This document shows, piece after piece, positions 7,034 through 15,908 of a DNA stretch of 64,000 nucleotides (the first letter of the stretch is position 1; the number at the start of each line of letters is the position of its first letter). The notes under the pieces were generated by a model, which searched no databases, had not been told where the DNA came from, and saw nothing but the letters and a program-made list of their open reading frames with translations. Location of the stretch: assembly GCA_963808775.1 (NCBI GenBank), contig CAWEGR010000003.1, positions 248,001 to 312,000 of the forward strand, written 5' to 3'. The translations under genes were made by a program, and so were the position numbers. Origin of the DNA: JACVRW01 sp963808775 (GTDB lineage: Bacteria > Actinomycetota > Thermoleophilia > Solirubrobacterales > Thermoleophilaceae).

Positions 7034-9409
7034 CTATTGCGGGCGCGGGCCGCCGGGAGGCATCGCGAAGAGGCCGCGCAGGCGGTCGCCGGCGCTGCCG
7101 CGCGACAGCTCGCGGCGCACGGCGCGCCGCGCCGTGAGGTCCGGTCCCGCCGGAGCGCGCGGGTCGAAGCGCGCGGCGCGCAGGGCGCCCGCGTAGGCCT
7201 CCGACGCCGGTCCGGCGCTGCGGCCGAGACGGCGCTCGAGGGCCAGCAGCGTGGTGCGCGCGGGCACATCCCAGCCGAGCCGCCGCAGCGCGCGCCGCAG
7301 CTCGGCGAGCTGCGCCTCGGAGCGCTCGGACGGCCCGAGCGCGTGCAGCCTCTGGACGCGGCGGGTGACCCAGAACCCGGCGCCGGCGAGCCCGCCGAGC
7401 AGCAGCAGCAGGAGGACGGGCACGACCCAATCCGGGCCGCCGTCGCCGGAGCTCAGGGTGGGATTCGCGTCGGCACGCTCGGCCGCGACGCCCTGCCGGC
7501 GCAGGGCGTCGATCTCGCCCGCGTCCGCGGCTGCGGCGCTGGTGCCGGCCGCGCTCGACTGCGACTCGGCCGGCGAGGCGGCCGGCGTCGGGTCGAACGG
7601 GACCCATCCGATCCCCGTGAACCACACCTCGACCCAGGAGTGCGCGTCGAGGTCGCGCACGCGGTACTCGCCCGTGTCGGTGTTGAAGGAGCCCGGCGAG
7701 AAGCCGGCCGCCACGCGGGCGGGGATGCCCGCCATGCGCAGCATCAGCGCCATCGCTCCCGAGAAGTGCTGGCAGTAGCCGCGCCGCTCCTCGAACAGGA
7801 AGCCGTTCAGGGGCAGCGGCCGGGTCGGCACGCGCTCGCTGTAGCGGTAGTTCTCCTGCAGGTGGCGCTCGATCGCCTTGACCACCTCGTAGGAGGTGGT
7901 GGCGTCCGCCGTCAGCTCCTGCGTCAGCTCGTACATCCGGGCGTACTCGGATGAGCGCAGCACGGCGTCGGCCTCCGCGCCGTGCCCCGAGTCCGGCTCG
8001 CCCCGCAGCGGAACGAAGACGAGCTCACGGTTCTGGGCCTGGAGCTCGCGCGCCTGGTCGCTGACCGGGCCGCTGTCCTCTGTCGCGCTCTCGCCTGAAT
8101 TCGGGAGGTAGAGCGCGGTGTAGTTGACGTAGCTGTCCGGGTAGCCCTCGGGCGCCTCGGTCATCTGACGCGCGCTCGGGTCGGGCGCGTATGTCCGGAT
8201 CGAGTACGAGTCGCCCTTCTCGAGCGGCTCCTCCCCGATCAGCCTGGCGGTCCCGTCGGCGCTGGTCGTGGCGTTCACGCCGTCCACGTCGTGCGTGAGG
8301 CCGGCGCCCACCACGAGCTGCGTCGACAGCGAGCGCACCGTGAACTCGATCTCCTCGTCCCAGCGCGGGTTGTACTCGAAGTAGTCCCAGGCCTCGCCCT
8401 CGCCGATGCCGCGCTCGCCGTCGAACGGAAGCTCCGCGCCGAGCGCCGCCGTGTCGTTGTGGCTCGAGCGGAACCAGCGGAAGCCGTCGAAGCCGTCGAG
8501 CGTCTGCGCCTTCCAGTAGTGCGGGCGGTCCGACTTCACGTTGAGCAGCGTCGTGCCGTCGCGCGGCCAGTCGAGCGGGCCGTACTGATGGGTCCAGTCG
8601 AAGGTCACGCGCTTGCCCTCGCCGAACAGGCTCCAGGCCTGGTAGTCCCACCAGGCGCCCTGGCGGTCCATCGCGGAGGCCACCGGAAGCGAGAGCACGC
8701 CGACCGCCACGACCGCCGCGGCCGCGATCACCGCCTCGCGCGCGGGCAGGCGCGGAAGCCAGAGGTAGGCCGCCACGAGCAGGAGCAGCACGAGCCCGCG
8801 CAGGAGCGGCTCGCCCGGGTCCTGCTCGGTGACCGCCGCGCCGTAGAGGAAGAGGAGCGCGACGAGCCCCGCGAGCCGGAGCAGCGGCGCAAACCGTCGC
8901 GCCGGCCAGAACGCGAGCGTCGCTCCGATCGCGAGGAAGAGCGGCGCCCCGAGCAGGATCGTCAGGCGGATCCACTCGTCGGGACCGTCGTAGGGCCACT
9001 CGACGCCCTGGACGCCGGCGAGCCCGCGGTCGAGCCCGTCCACGAGCTCGTCCCAGCCGCCGGGCAGGAGCATCCGGCCGGGCAGGCCCGCCGCCATCAG
9101 ACCGAGGGCGAGCGCCGCCACGCCGACCAGCGCGGCGAGCACCCAGACGAGCCAGCGCGGCAGCGGCGCGCGCCCGAGCAGGATCAGGACGCCGCCCGCC
9201 CCGATCGCCACGAGGACGACGAGCGCCATCCGGCCGGTCGGCGCGTCGAGCACGAGCTGCCCCCAGTGCGCGGTCGCGAACGCCGCGAGCGCCCCGAAGG
9301 CCACGAGCCGCAGGACCGCGGAGTCGCGCGGCACGGCCGCGGCGCGCGCCGCGTCCATCGAGCCGGGCGGGGCGGGGGTGCCTGCGAAAGCCTCGGCCGG
9401 CTGCCTCAC
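7034..9409 (-). CDS. TgpA-like membrane transglutaminase-domain protein
   Basis: The 791-residue membrane protein has an N-terminal block of hydrophobic helices (about 30-245), a large extracytoplasmic region with a papain-like transglutaminase core, one more transmembrane helix near 660-680, and a basic cytoplasmic C-terminal region like DUF4129. The core carries Cys546 (GYCQHFSGAMALMLRMAGI), His590 (DLDAHSWVEVW) and Asp606 (FDPTP), so it is predicted to be active. In the family this triad crosslinks or hydrolyses proteins or peptides. It follows the DUF58 gene with a GTGA overlap, and moxR lies before that, which is the usual MoxR-DUF58-TgpA module. Confidence 0.9.
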   Translation of the reverse strand: MRQPAEAFAGTPAPPGSMDAARAAAVPRDSAVLRLVAFGALAAFATAHWGQLVLDAPTGRMALVVLVAIGAGGVLILLGRAPLPRWLVWVLAALVGVAALALGLMAAGLPGRMLLPGGWDELVDGLDRGLAGVQGVEWPYDGPDEWIRLTILLGAPLFLAIGATLAFWPARRFAPLLRLAGLVALLFLYGAAVTEQDPGEPLLRGLVLLLLVAAYLWLPRLPAREAVIAAAAVVAVGVLSLPVASAMDRQGAWWDYQAWSLFGEGKRVTFDWTHQYGPLDWPRDGTTLLNVKSDRPHYWKAQTLDGFDGFRWFRSSHNDTAALGAELPFDGERGIGEGEAWDYFEYNPRWDEEIEFTVRSLSTQLVVGAGLTHDVDGVNATTSADGTARLIGEEPLEKGDSYSIRTYAPDPSARQMTEAPEGYPDSYVNYTALYLPNSGESATEDSGPVSDQARELQAQNRELVFVPLRGEPDSGHGAEADAVLRSSEYARMYELTQELTADATTSYEVVKAIERHLQENYRYSERVPTRPLPLNGFLFEERRGYCQHFSGAMALMLRMAGIPARVAAGFSPGSFNTDTGEYRVRDLDAHSWVEVWFTGIGWVPFDPTPAASPAESQSSAAGTSAAAADAGEIDALRRQGVAAERADANPTLSSGDGGPDWVVPVLLLLLLGGLAGAGFWVTRRVQRLHALGPSERSEAQLAELRRALRRLGWDVPARTTLLALERRLGRSAGPASEAYAGALRAARFDPRAPAGPDLTARRAVRRELSRGSAGDRLRGLFAMPPGGPRPQ

Positions 9410-10515
9410 GCGGCGATCCCCCTGCGCGCCCGCTCGACCTGGACGCCCGTGCAGCCCGCCACCTCGAACGCCGCGTGGATGCCGGGCAGCGGCGTCGGGC
9501 TGACCACGTAGCGCGACCCGGCGGGCAGGCGCTCGAGCGCTCGCGGCGTGCTGCGCAGGTCCGCGCCGGTCACCCAGATCACCGCTCCGCCGCGCGGGCC
9601 CAGCGTCGATCCGGCGGGCGGGGGACCCTCCTCGACGAGCGCCAGCCGCATGTGGACCGCGGGCCAGGCGCCCATGTCATGCCCCACCTCGATCGGCCGC
9701 CTGTCGCCCGGCAGCAGGATCGAGCAGCCGCTGTCGTGCCCGAGCCAGACGCACAGCGACGCGGCGGCCCGCACCGCGGCGTCGAGCGCCTCCTCGCTCG
9801 CCGGCGCCGACGGATCGAGCACGATCAGCGGCGCCGAGTCGAGCTCGGCCACGAGCCGGCGCTCGAGCATCTCGCCGGTGCGCGCGACCGAGGGCCAGTG
9901 GATCCGCGACGCCGGGGCGCCCTCGCGGTAAGGGCGCAGGCCGTCGATCTCGAGCTCGGCGAGGGATGCGTCGAGCCGCCGTCCGGACAACCCCGGGGCC
10001 TGACCGAGGCCGCCCTGGGTGCCTGCGCCGGCGCCGCCGCTTCCAGGGGCGGTGACCGGCTCGACCCGCGGCAGCACGATGACCTCCTCTCCGCCGACGC
10101 CGACGATCTCGGTGGCGAACAGCCTGAGCGGGTCGCGGAGGACGAGCAGCGCGGGGTCGAGCAAGCGCCGCCCGCGGCGCGAGAAGCGCACGTTGATGCG
10201 CAGCCGGCGCGACCAGCGCCCGGCCACGGGAACCGGCCAGCCGAGCAGAGGCTCGAGCAGCTCGCCCCCGGGCGGCGGCGCGAGGCCGCTGCGGACCTCC
10301 ACCCGCAGCGGATACGGCTCCTCCTCGAGGATCGTGTGCGGCCCGGCGCGCCTCGTGATGGTGGCGCCGCGCGCGGCGAGCAGCACCCAGGCCACGGCCA
10401 CGATCGCGAGCAGCGCGAGCGCGACGCCGGGCACATACAGCGAGGCCGAGTCGAAGGTCGCCGCCGACAGGCAGAGCGCGATTCCGAGGGCGAAGGTGAC
10501 GAGCGGCCGGATCAC
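9406..10515 (-). CDS. DUF58-domain membrane protein of the MoxR module
   Basis: This 369-residue protein has two N-terminal hydrophobic helices (about 5-47), a beta-rich middle and the DUF58 signature near residues 190-215 (EIDGLRPYREGAPASRIHWPSVARTG without a gap). A von-Willebrand-A-like C-terminal part follows. DUF58 proteins pair with MoxR ATPases, whose partners include metal-site and complex assembly systems. The GTG start at 10515 gives the membrane N-terminus; the longer frame upstream is Arg-rich shadow. It is coupled to the transglutaminase gene by GTGA and lies 20 bp after moxR. Confidence 0.88.
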   Translation of the reverse strand: MIRPLVTFALGIALCLSAATFDSASLYVPGVALALLAIVAVAWVLLAARGATITRRAGPHTILEEEPYPLRVEVRSGLAPPPGGELLEPLLGWPVPVAGRWSRRLRINVRFSRRGRRLLDPALLVLRDPLRLFATEIVGVGGEEVIVLPRVEPVTAPGSGGAGAGTQGGLGQAPGLSGRRLDASLAELEIDGLRPYREGAPASRIHWPSVARTGEMLERRLVAELDSAPLIVLDPSAPASEEALDAAVRAAASLCVWLGHDSGCSILLPGDRRPIEVGHDMGAWPAVHMRLALVEEGPPPAGSTLGPRGGAVIWVTGADLRSTPRALERLPAGSRYVVSPTPLPGIHAAFEVAGCTGVQVERARRGIAA

Positions 10516-10535
10516 GGGCGCCTCGGGCCTCGCCC

Positions 10536-11486
10536 CTAGAGAGCGGGCACGCGCTCGAGCGCGTCGCGCACGACCGCCTCGCGCTCGTCCGAGCGCGCGC
10601 CCGGCGCGAGCAGCAGCCGGTGGCTCAGCACCGCGGGGGCGAGCTTCTGGACGTCGTCGGGCAGCGCGTGGTCCCGCGCGTCGAGCGCCGCATAGGCCTT
10701 GGCCGCGCGGAACAGCATCAGGCCCGCGCGCGGGGAGGCCCCGAGCTCGACGCGCGAGTCGGCGCGGGTGGCGTCGAGCACGGCCACCACGTAGCGCCGC
10801 AGCGCCTCGCTGCCGTGGACTGCGGCCGCGGCGATCTGCCCGGCGAGCACGTCGCCCACGTCGGCGACCGTCTCGAGGTCGAGCACGCGGTCGCTCTCGG
10901 CGTGCGCGAGCAGCATCTCGGACTCCTGCGCGGCGCTCGGATATCCGAGCGAGACGCGCACCATGAAGCGGTCGAGCTGCGCCTCGGGGAGCGGATAGGT
11001 GCCCTCGTACTCGACGGGGTTCTGCGTGGCGACGACGAGGAAGGGCCGCGCCAGCTCGTGCGTCTGCTTGTCGACCGTCACGTGACGCTCCTGCATGCAC
11101 TCGAGCAGGCCCGACTGCGTCTTCGGCGACGCCCGGTTCACCTCGTCGACGAGCACCACGTTCGCGAACACGGGCCCCGGCCTGAACTCGAAGCGGTTCT
11201 CGCGCTGGTTGTAGACGTTCGTGCCGACCACGTCCGCGGGCAGCAGGTCAGCCGTGCACTGCACGCGCGCGTACTCGGCGTCGACCGAGCGGGCGAGCGC
11301 CCGCGCGAGCGCCGTCTTGCCGACGCCCGGATAGTCCTCGATCAGCACATGGCCCTCGGCGAACAGCGCCACGAGGACGTCGCGCAGGACGTGGTCCGGG
11401 GCCTTGACCGCTCGCGCGATGTTGTCGCGCAGGCGGACCCCCAGCTCCGCTACCTGGGACGGGTCGAGCTCAGGGACGGTCGCCAT
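10536..11486 (-). CDS. MoxR-family AAA+ ATPase
   Basis: The 316-residue cytosolic ATPase of the MoxR branch has Walker A (DYPGVGKTALARALA), Walker B (VVLVDEVNRASPKTQ), sensor 1 (VVATQNPVEYEGTYPLPEAQLDRF) and the C-terminal lid. MoxR proteins act as chaperone-like partners of vWA or DUF58 proteins. Two starts are possible: the ATG at 11519, which overlaps the trpC stop as ATGA, or the ATG at 11486, preceded by GGAAG at good spacing and giving the usual family N-terminus. I chose 11486. Either way it is co-transcribed with trpC. Confidence 0.9.
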   Translation of the reverse strand: MATVPELDPSQVAELGVRLRDNIARAVKAPDHVLRDVLVALFAEGHVLIEDYPGVGKTALARALARSVDAEYARVQCTADLLPADVVGTNVYNQRENRFEFRPGPVFANVVLVDEVNRASPKTQSGLLECMQERHVTVDKQTHELARPFLVVATQNPVEYEGTYPLPEAQLDRFMVRVSLGYPSAAQESEMLLAHAESDRVLDLETVADVGDVLAGQIAAAAVHGSEALRRYVVAVLDATRADSRVELGASPRAGLMLFRAAKAYAALDARDHALPDDVQKLAPAVLSHRLLLAPGARSDEREAVVRDALERVPAL

Positions 11487-11515
11487 TCGCTTCCATGGTA
11501 GGGGAGGCAGGTTCT

Positions 11516-12313
11516 TCATGCCTGGGTCGGATCCTCGGCGGCGGTCAGCTCGCGCACGGCCGACTCGGGGTCCGGCGCCCGCATGAGCGCCTCTCCGATC
11601 AGCACGGCGTCGACCCCGACGCCCTCGAGCTCCTCGATCTGGCCGCGGTGCGAGATGCCCGACTCGGACACCACCACCTTGCCGGCCGGCACCTCGTGCA
11701 GCAGGTCGAAGGTCCGCTGGATGTCGACCGTGAAGTCCTCGAGGTCGCGGTTGTTGATCCCGATCACGTCGCAGTCGATCTCGAGCGCCTGCTCGAGCTC
11801 CTCCTCGGCGTGGATCTCGACGATCGCATCGAGGTCGAGGGCGTCGGAGAGCTCGTACAGCGTCGCGAGCTCGCGCGCGCTGAGGGCGCCGACCACGAGC
11901 AGCACGGCGTCCGCTCCCGCCACCTTCGCCTCGTAGAGCTGATACGGGTCGAGCGTGAAGTCCTTGCGCAGGATCGGCAGGTCGCAGGCAGCGCGCGCCT
12001 CGCGCAGGTCGGCGAGCGAGCCGCCGAAGTGCGCCTCCTCGGTGAGGATCGAGAGCGCCGCCGCGCCGCCCCGCTCGTAGGCCTGGACGATCTCGGTGCA
12101 GCTCGCGCCCTCGCGGATCGCTCCCGCCGAGGGCGAGCGCCGCTTGTGCTCCGCGATCAGCGAGGTGTGGGGGCTCGAGAGCGCCTCCGCAAAGGGCCGC
12201 CCCTCCTGGCCGATGTCGATCTGCGCCTCGAGATCGGCCAGCGGCCGGTCGCGCTTGCGCAGCTCGACGGCCTCACGCGTGGCGCCGACGATCGTGTCGA
12301 GGCGGACGCTCAC
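11516..12313 (-). CDS. trpC: Indole-3-glycerol phosphate synthase
   Basis: The 265-residue TIM-barrel enzyme closes the indole ring of tryptophan by decarboxylating carboxyphenylaminodeoxyribulose phosphate. Family motifs are LIAEHKRRSPSAG (Glu55, Lys57), ILRKDF with the catalytic lysine, GINNRDL and VVSESGI. The GTG start overlaps the trpD stop (GTGA). The moxR gene begins at or just after its stop, which ties the MoxR module to the trp genes. Confidence 0.96.
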   Translation of the reverse strand: MSVRLDTIVGATREAVELRKRDRPLADLEAQIDIGQEGRPFAEALSSPHTSLIAEHKRRSPSAGAIREGASCTEIVQAYERGGAAALSILTEEAHFGGSLADLREARAACDLPILRKDFTLDPYQLYEAKVAGADAVLLVVGALSARELATLYELSDALDLDAIVEIHAEEELEQALEIDCDVIGINNRDLEDFTVDIQRTFDLLHEVPAGKVVVSESGISHRGQIEELEGVGVDAVLIGEALMRAPDPESAVRELTAAEDPTQA

Positions 12314-13327
12314 GCGTTCGTCTCCCGGACGAAGCGCTCGAGCAGGTCCGCGGCAGCCCCGGAGTCGATCGCCTCCTCCGCGCGGCGGACACCCTGCTCG
12401 AGGGTCTCGGCGCGGCCGGCCACGAGGATCGCGGCGCCGGCGTTCATGACCGACAGCGAACGCTCGGTGCCGGGCGATCCGCCGAGCACGTCGCGCAGCA
12501 CGCGCGCGTTCTCGTCCGGCGAGCCCGCGCGCACGAAACCGTCCGGATCGGCCTCGAGACCGACGTCGGCGGGGGCGACCTCATAGGCGTCGAGGCGCCC
12601 CTGGCTCAGCTCAACCACCCGGGTGGGACCGGCGACCGAGAACTCGTCGAGGCCATCCGCGCTCGACACTACCAATGCTCTTTCGGTCCCGAGCTCCCCC
12701 AGGGCGGCGGCCATGGTCTCCAGCTTGCCCGGGTCCGAGACGCCGATCACCTGGCGCCGCGCGCCGGCCGGATTGGTGAGCGGCCCGAGGAAGTTGAAGA
12801 TGGTCCGCACGCCGAGCTCCCTGCGCACCGGGACCACGTGACGGGTTGCGCCGTGGTGCTTCGGGGCGAACATGAAGCCGAAGCCGACGGACTCGATGCA
12901 GACCGCCACCCGGGCCGGCTCGAGGTCGATGCGGGCGCCGAGCGCCTCGAGCACGTCCGCCGAGCCAGCACTGGCTCGTGGCCGAGCGGTTTCCGTGCTT
13001 CGCCACCCGGCAGCCCGCCCCCGCCGCGATGAACGCCGCCGTGGTCGAGACGTTGAACGTGGGCCGCCCGCCGCCGGTGCCCGCGGTGTCGACGAGGTCG
13101 TCCCCCGCGTCGACCGCCAGGGCGAACGAGCGCATCGTCTGGGCGAGGCCGGCGATCTCCGCCACGGTCTCGCCCTTCGTGCGCAGCGCGATCAGGAAGG
13201 CCGCGATCTGCGCCTCGGAGGCGTTGCCCTCCATGATCTCGGCGAGCACCGCTGCCGCCTCCTCGCGGGAGAGGTCGGCGCCGCCGGCGACCCTGTCGAT
13301 CGCCTCCGTGAGGGTGGTGTTCGGCAT
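12310..13327 (-). CDS. trpD: Anthranilate phosphoribosyltransferase (frame broken by one extra base at 12967)
   Basis: The enzyme transfers phosphoribosyl from PRPP to anthranilate. The N-terminal half (MPNTTLTEAIDRVAGG to DTAGTGGGRPTFNVST and VAKHGNRSATS) and the C-terminal half (from DVLEALGARIDL, through FNFLGPLTNPAG, to LLERFVRETNA) lie in different frames. Removing a single A at 12967 restores the conserved S-x-C-G-S-A-D-V-L-E join and a 338-residue protein of normal length. The extra base sits in a perfect 8-2-8 palindrome (12961-12978). I infer a sequencing error rather than decay, because both halves are fully conserved. Confidence 0.9.
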
Positions 13328-13328
13328 C

Positions 13329-13887
13329 TCAGCCGCCGAGGAAGGTCGCGAGCATCTCTTTGCCGTGCGGGGTCAGCACGGACTCCGGGTGGAACTGCAC
13401 GCCCTCGAGCGGAAGCTCGCGGTGGCGCAGGCCCATGATCACGTCGCCGGCGCGAGCCGACACCTCGAGCGTGTCCGGCAGGCCCTCGGGGTCGACGATC
13501 AGCGAGTGGTAGCGGCCGACCACGACCGGGCGACTCGAGCCCGTTGAAGATCGAGCGGCCGTCGTGCTCCGCCTCCGCGGTCTTGCCGTGAACCGGCTCG
13601 CCGCGGATCACCCGGCCGCCGTACTCGGCGGCGAGCGCCTGGTGGCCGAGGCAGACGCCGAGCACCGGCACGCCGTCCTCCGCGTAGCGCCGGATCGCCT
13701 GCTTCGAGAGGCCCGCCTCCTCGGGCGTGCACGGCCCCGGCGACACGATCACCCGGCCGGGCGAGCGCTCGAGCAGCTCCGGCTCGTCGTTGCGGACCAC
13801 GTCGACCTCGGCCCCGAGCTCCCCGAGGTACTGGACGAGGTTGTACGTGAACGAGTCGTAGTTGTCGATGACCAGCACGGAGGTCAT
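13329..13887 (-). CDS. trpG: Anthranilate synthase glutaminase subunit (frame broken near 13526-13530)
   Basis: This class I glutamine amidotransferase supplies ammonia to TrpE. It has the N-terminal VLVIDNYDSFTYNLVQYLG, the nucleophile Cys in LGVCLGHQAL, and the catalytic His/Glu in GVQFHPESVLT. The frame changes after SIFNGLESP; deleting one base of the CCGGG run at 13526-13530 restores VVVGRYHSLIVDPEG and a 185-residue protein. Its ATG overlaps the trpE stop (ATGA), and trpD begins one base after its stop. Confidence 0.9.
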
Positions 13888-15341
13888 GCCCAGTCCACCT
13901 GCCTGCAGGCGAGCCTGATCGCGTCCATCACCGCGCCCGACTTCGCCTCGATCTCGCGCACCTCGTAGTCGGGCTCCGAGTCCGCCACGATGCCGCCGCC
14001 CGCCTGCACGTGGACCTTGCCGTCCTTCACGAGCGCCGAGCGGATGTAGATGCACGTGTCGAGCTCGCCCGTGTAGGAGAGGTAGCCGACCGCCCCGCCG
14101 TACGGGCCGCGCTTGACGGGCTCGAGCTCGTCGATGATCTGCATCGCCCGGATCTTGGGCGCGCCCGAGAGCGTGCCGGCGGGCAGGCTCACGCGCAGCG
14201 CGTCCATCGGCGACACCTCCTCGCGCAGCGTGCCGGACACGGCCGAGACGATGTGCATCAGGTGCGAGTAGGTCTCGATCGCCATCAGCTCGTCGACGGC
14301 GACGCTGCCGTACTCGCAGACGCGGCCGAGGTCGTTGCGGCCGAGGTCGACGAGCATCACGTGCTCGGCGCGCTCCTTCGCGTCCGCGAGCAGCTCGCGC
14401 CCGCGCTTCACGTCCTCCTCGGTCGAGCCCGCGCGGGGGCGGGTGCCCGCGATCGGCCGCTGCTGGACGTGGCGCCCGGTCACGCGCACGAGCGACTCGG
14501 GCGAGGCGCCCGCGATCTCGAAGTCCTCGAAGTCGAGGAAGAACATGTAGGGGCTCGGGTTGATCGCGCGCAGCCCGCGGTAGATCGAGAACGCGTCCAC
14601 GGGACAGTCCGCCGTCCAGCGCTGGCTCGGGACGACCTGGTAGACGTCGCCCGCCCGGATGTACTCCTTCGCCCGCTCGACGGCGGCGGCGTAGCCGTTC
14701 GGGCCGAGGTTCGAGGAGAACTCGGGCGGCTCGCGCGTGCCCCGGTCGACCACGGGGACCGGGCCGCGCAGGCGCTCGCGCACGTCCGCGATCGCCGCGG
14801 CGGCCTCCTCATACGAGCGCTCGACGCCGGCGCCGCCCTCGACGTTCGCGAGGATCGTCACCTCGTGGCGAAGGTGGTCGAACGCCACCAGGACGTCGGT
14901 GATCATCACGGCGAGATCCGGCACACCGGTCTCGTCCGGGTTTGGCTCGCCGACGGTGGGCTCGAGGGTGCGCACGAGGTCATAGCCGAACATGCCGACC
15001 GCGCCGCCCGCGAACGGCGGCAGGCCGTCGAGCGGCGCGATGCGGTGGCGCTCGAGCTCCTCGGCGACGGCTCCGTAGGGATTCGGGTGGTCCCCGCGGC
15101 CGAGGCGGAGCACGCTGCGCGGGTGGAAGCCGAGGAACGACCAGCGCCCGACGCGCTGGCCCTGCTCGGCGGACTCGAGCAGGAACGACGGCCCGTCGCC
15201 GCGGAGCTTCAGGTAGGCCGAGACCGGCGTCTCGCAGTCGGCGATGAACGTGTGCCTGAGCGGCACGAGCGTTCCCTCCCCGGCGAGGCCGCGGAGCTCG
15301 TCGAGCGACGGGGTCAGCTCGAGGTCAACCGCGACGCTCAA
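13884..15341 (-). CDS. trpE: Anthranilate synthase component I
   Basis: The 485-residue chorismate-using enzyme makes anthranilate with ammonia from TrpG. The N-terminal region carries the LLES motif (SFLLESAEQG), the site of tryptophan feedback inhibition in the family, so allosteric control is likely kept. The C-terminal catalytic half has RPIAGTRPRA, LVDLGRNDLGRV, LPAGTLSGAPK and YIRSALVKDGKVHVQAGGG-type motifs. The chosen start is TTG at 15341, inside the end of hisIE (17-bp overlap), since no ATG or GTG is well placed. Confidence 0.95.
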   Translation of the reverse strand: MSVAVDLELTPSLDELRGLAGEGTLVPLRHTFIADCETPVSAYLKLRGDGPSFLLESAEQGQRVGRWSFLGFHPRSVLRLGRGDHPNPYGAVAEELERHRIAPLDGLPPFAGGAVGMFGYDLVRTLEPTVGEPNPDETGVPDLAVMITDVLVAFDHLRHEVTILANVEGGAGVERSYEEAAAAIADVRERLRGPVPVVDRGTREPPEFSSNLGPNGYAAAVERAKEYIRAGDVYQVVPSQRWTADCPVDAFSIYRGLRAINPSPYMFFLDFEDFEIAGASPESLVRVTGRHVQQRPIAGTRPRAGSTEEDVKRGRELLADAKERAEHVMLVDLGRNDLGRVCEYGSVAVDELMAIETYSHLMHIVSAVSGTLREEVSPMDALRVSLPAGTLSGAPKIRAMQIIDELEPVKRGPYGGAVGYLSYTGELDTCIYIRSALVKDGKVHVQAGGGIVADSEPDYEVREIEAKSGAVMDAIRLACRQVDWA

Positions 15342-15897
15342 GGAGCACCTCGTAGGCGTCGGCGAGCGAGAGCCCGCGCGAGGCCATCAGCACGGTCAGG
15401 TGATAGAGGACGTCGGCCGCCTCCTCGGCGAGGCGCTCCTCGGACTCCTCGCGAGCGGCGCGCGCGACCTCCTCGGCCTCCTCCTCGACCTTGCGGCCGA
15501 TCAGCTCCGGGTCGGCGAGCAGGCGCGCGGTGTAGCTGTCGCCGGGATCCGCGGCGCGGCGCTCCTCGATCGTCCGCTCGAGCGCCGGCAGCGCCTCGGC
15601 GGGCTGCGGCTCCATGTCGCCGCGGAAGAAGCAGGTGCGCTCGCCCGTGTGGCAGGCCGGACCGGCCGGCTCGACGAGCGCCACCCAGGCGTCCTCGTCG
15701 CAGTCGTAGCGAAGCGCCTTCAGCCGCTGAACGTTCCCCGAGGTCGCGCCCTTGTGCCAGAGCTCCTGGCGCGAGCGCGACCAGAACCACATCTCGCCCG
15801 TCTCGCGCGTGCGCGCGAGCGACTCCTCGCTCATGTACGCGAGCGTGAGCACCTCTCCGGTGCGCGAGTCCTGGACGATGCAGGGGGTCAGGTCCAC
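15325..15897 (-). CDS. hisI: Bifunctional phosphoribosyl-AMP cyclohydrolase / phosphoribosyl-ATP pyrophosphohydrolase
   Basis: This fused HisI-HisE protein of about 190 residues does steps 2 and 3 of histidine synthesis. The HisI part (about 1-100) has MWFWSRSRQELWHKGATSGN and the zinc/metal cysteines in DCDEDAW, CHTGERTC. The HisE part (about 105-190) has the MazG-like metal motif EEEAEEVA and EEAADVLYHLTVLM. The GTG start at 15897 begins VDLTPCIVQD; a TTG at 15906 is an alternative. The other his genes are not in this window. It overlaps trpE, so the his and trp genes are linked here. Confidence 0.93.
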   Translation of the reverse strand: MDLTPCIVQDSRTGEVLTLAYMSEESLARTRETGEMWFWSRSRQELWHKGATSGNVQRLKALRYDCDEDAWVALVEPAGPACHTGERTCFFRGDMEPQPAEALPALERTIEERRAADPGDSYTARLLADPELIGRKVEEEAEEVARAAREESEERLAEEAADVLYHLTVLMASRGLSLADAYEVLLERRG

Positions 15898-15908
15898 CTG
15901 CGGCAACT

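Noticed and set aside
8291..9511. Plus-strand 406-codon frame opposite the transglutaminase gene
   Set aside because: Same shadow composition (Arg, Glu, His, Pro), with no domain recognisable.
12310..13327. trpD as two separate genes or a true pseudogene
   Set aside because: Both halves are fully conserved and join exactly at a conserved motif when one base is removed, in line with the other indels.
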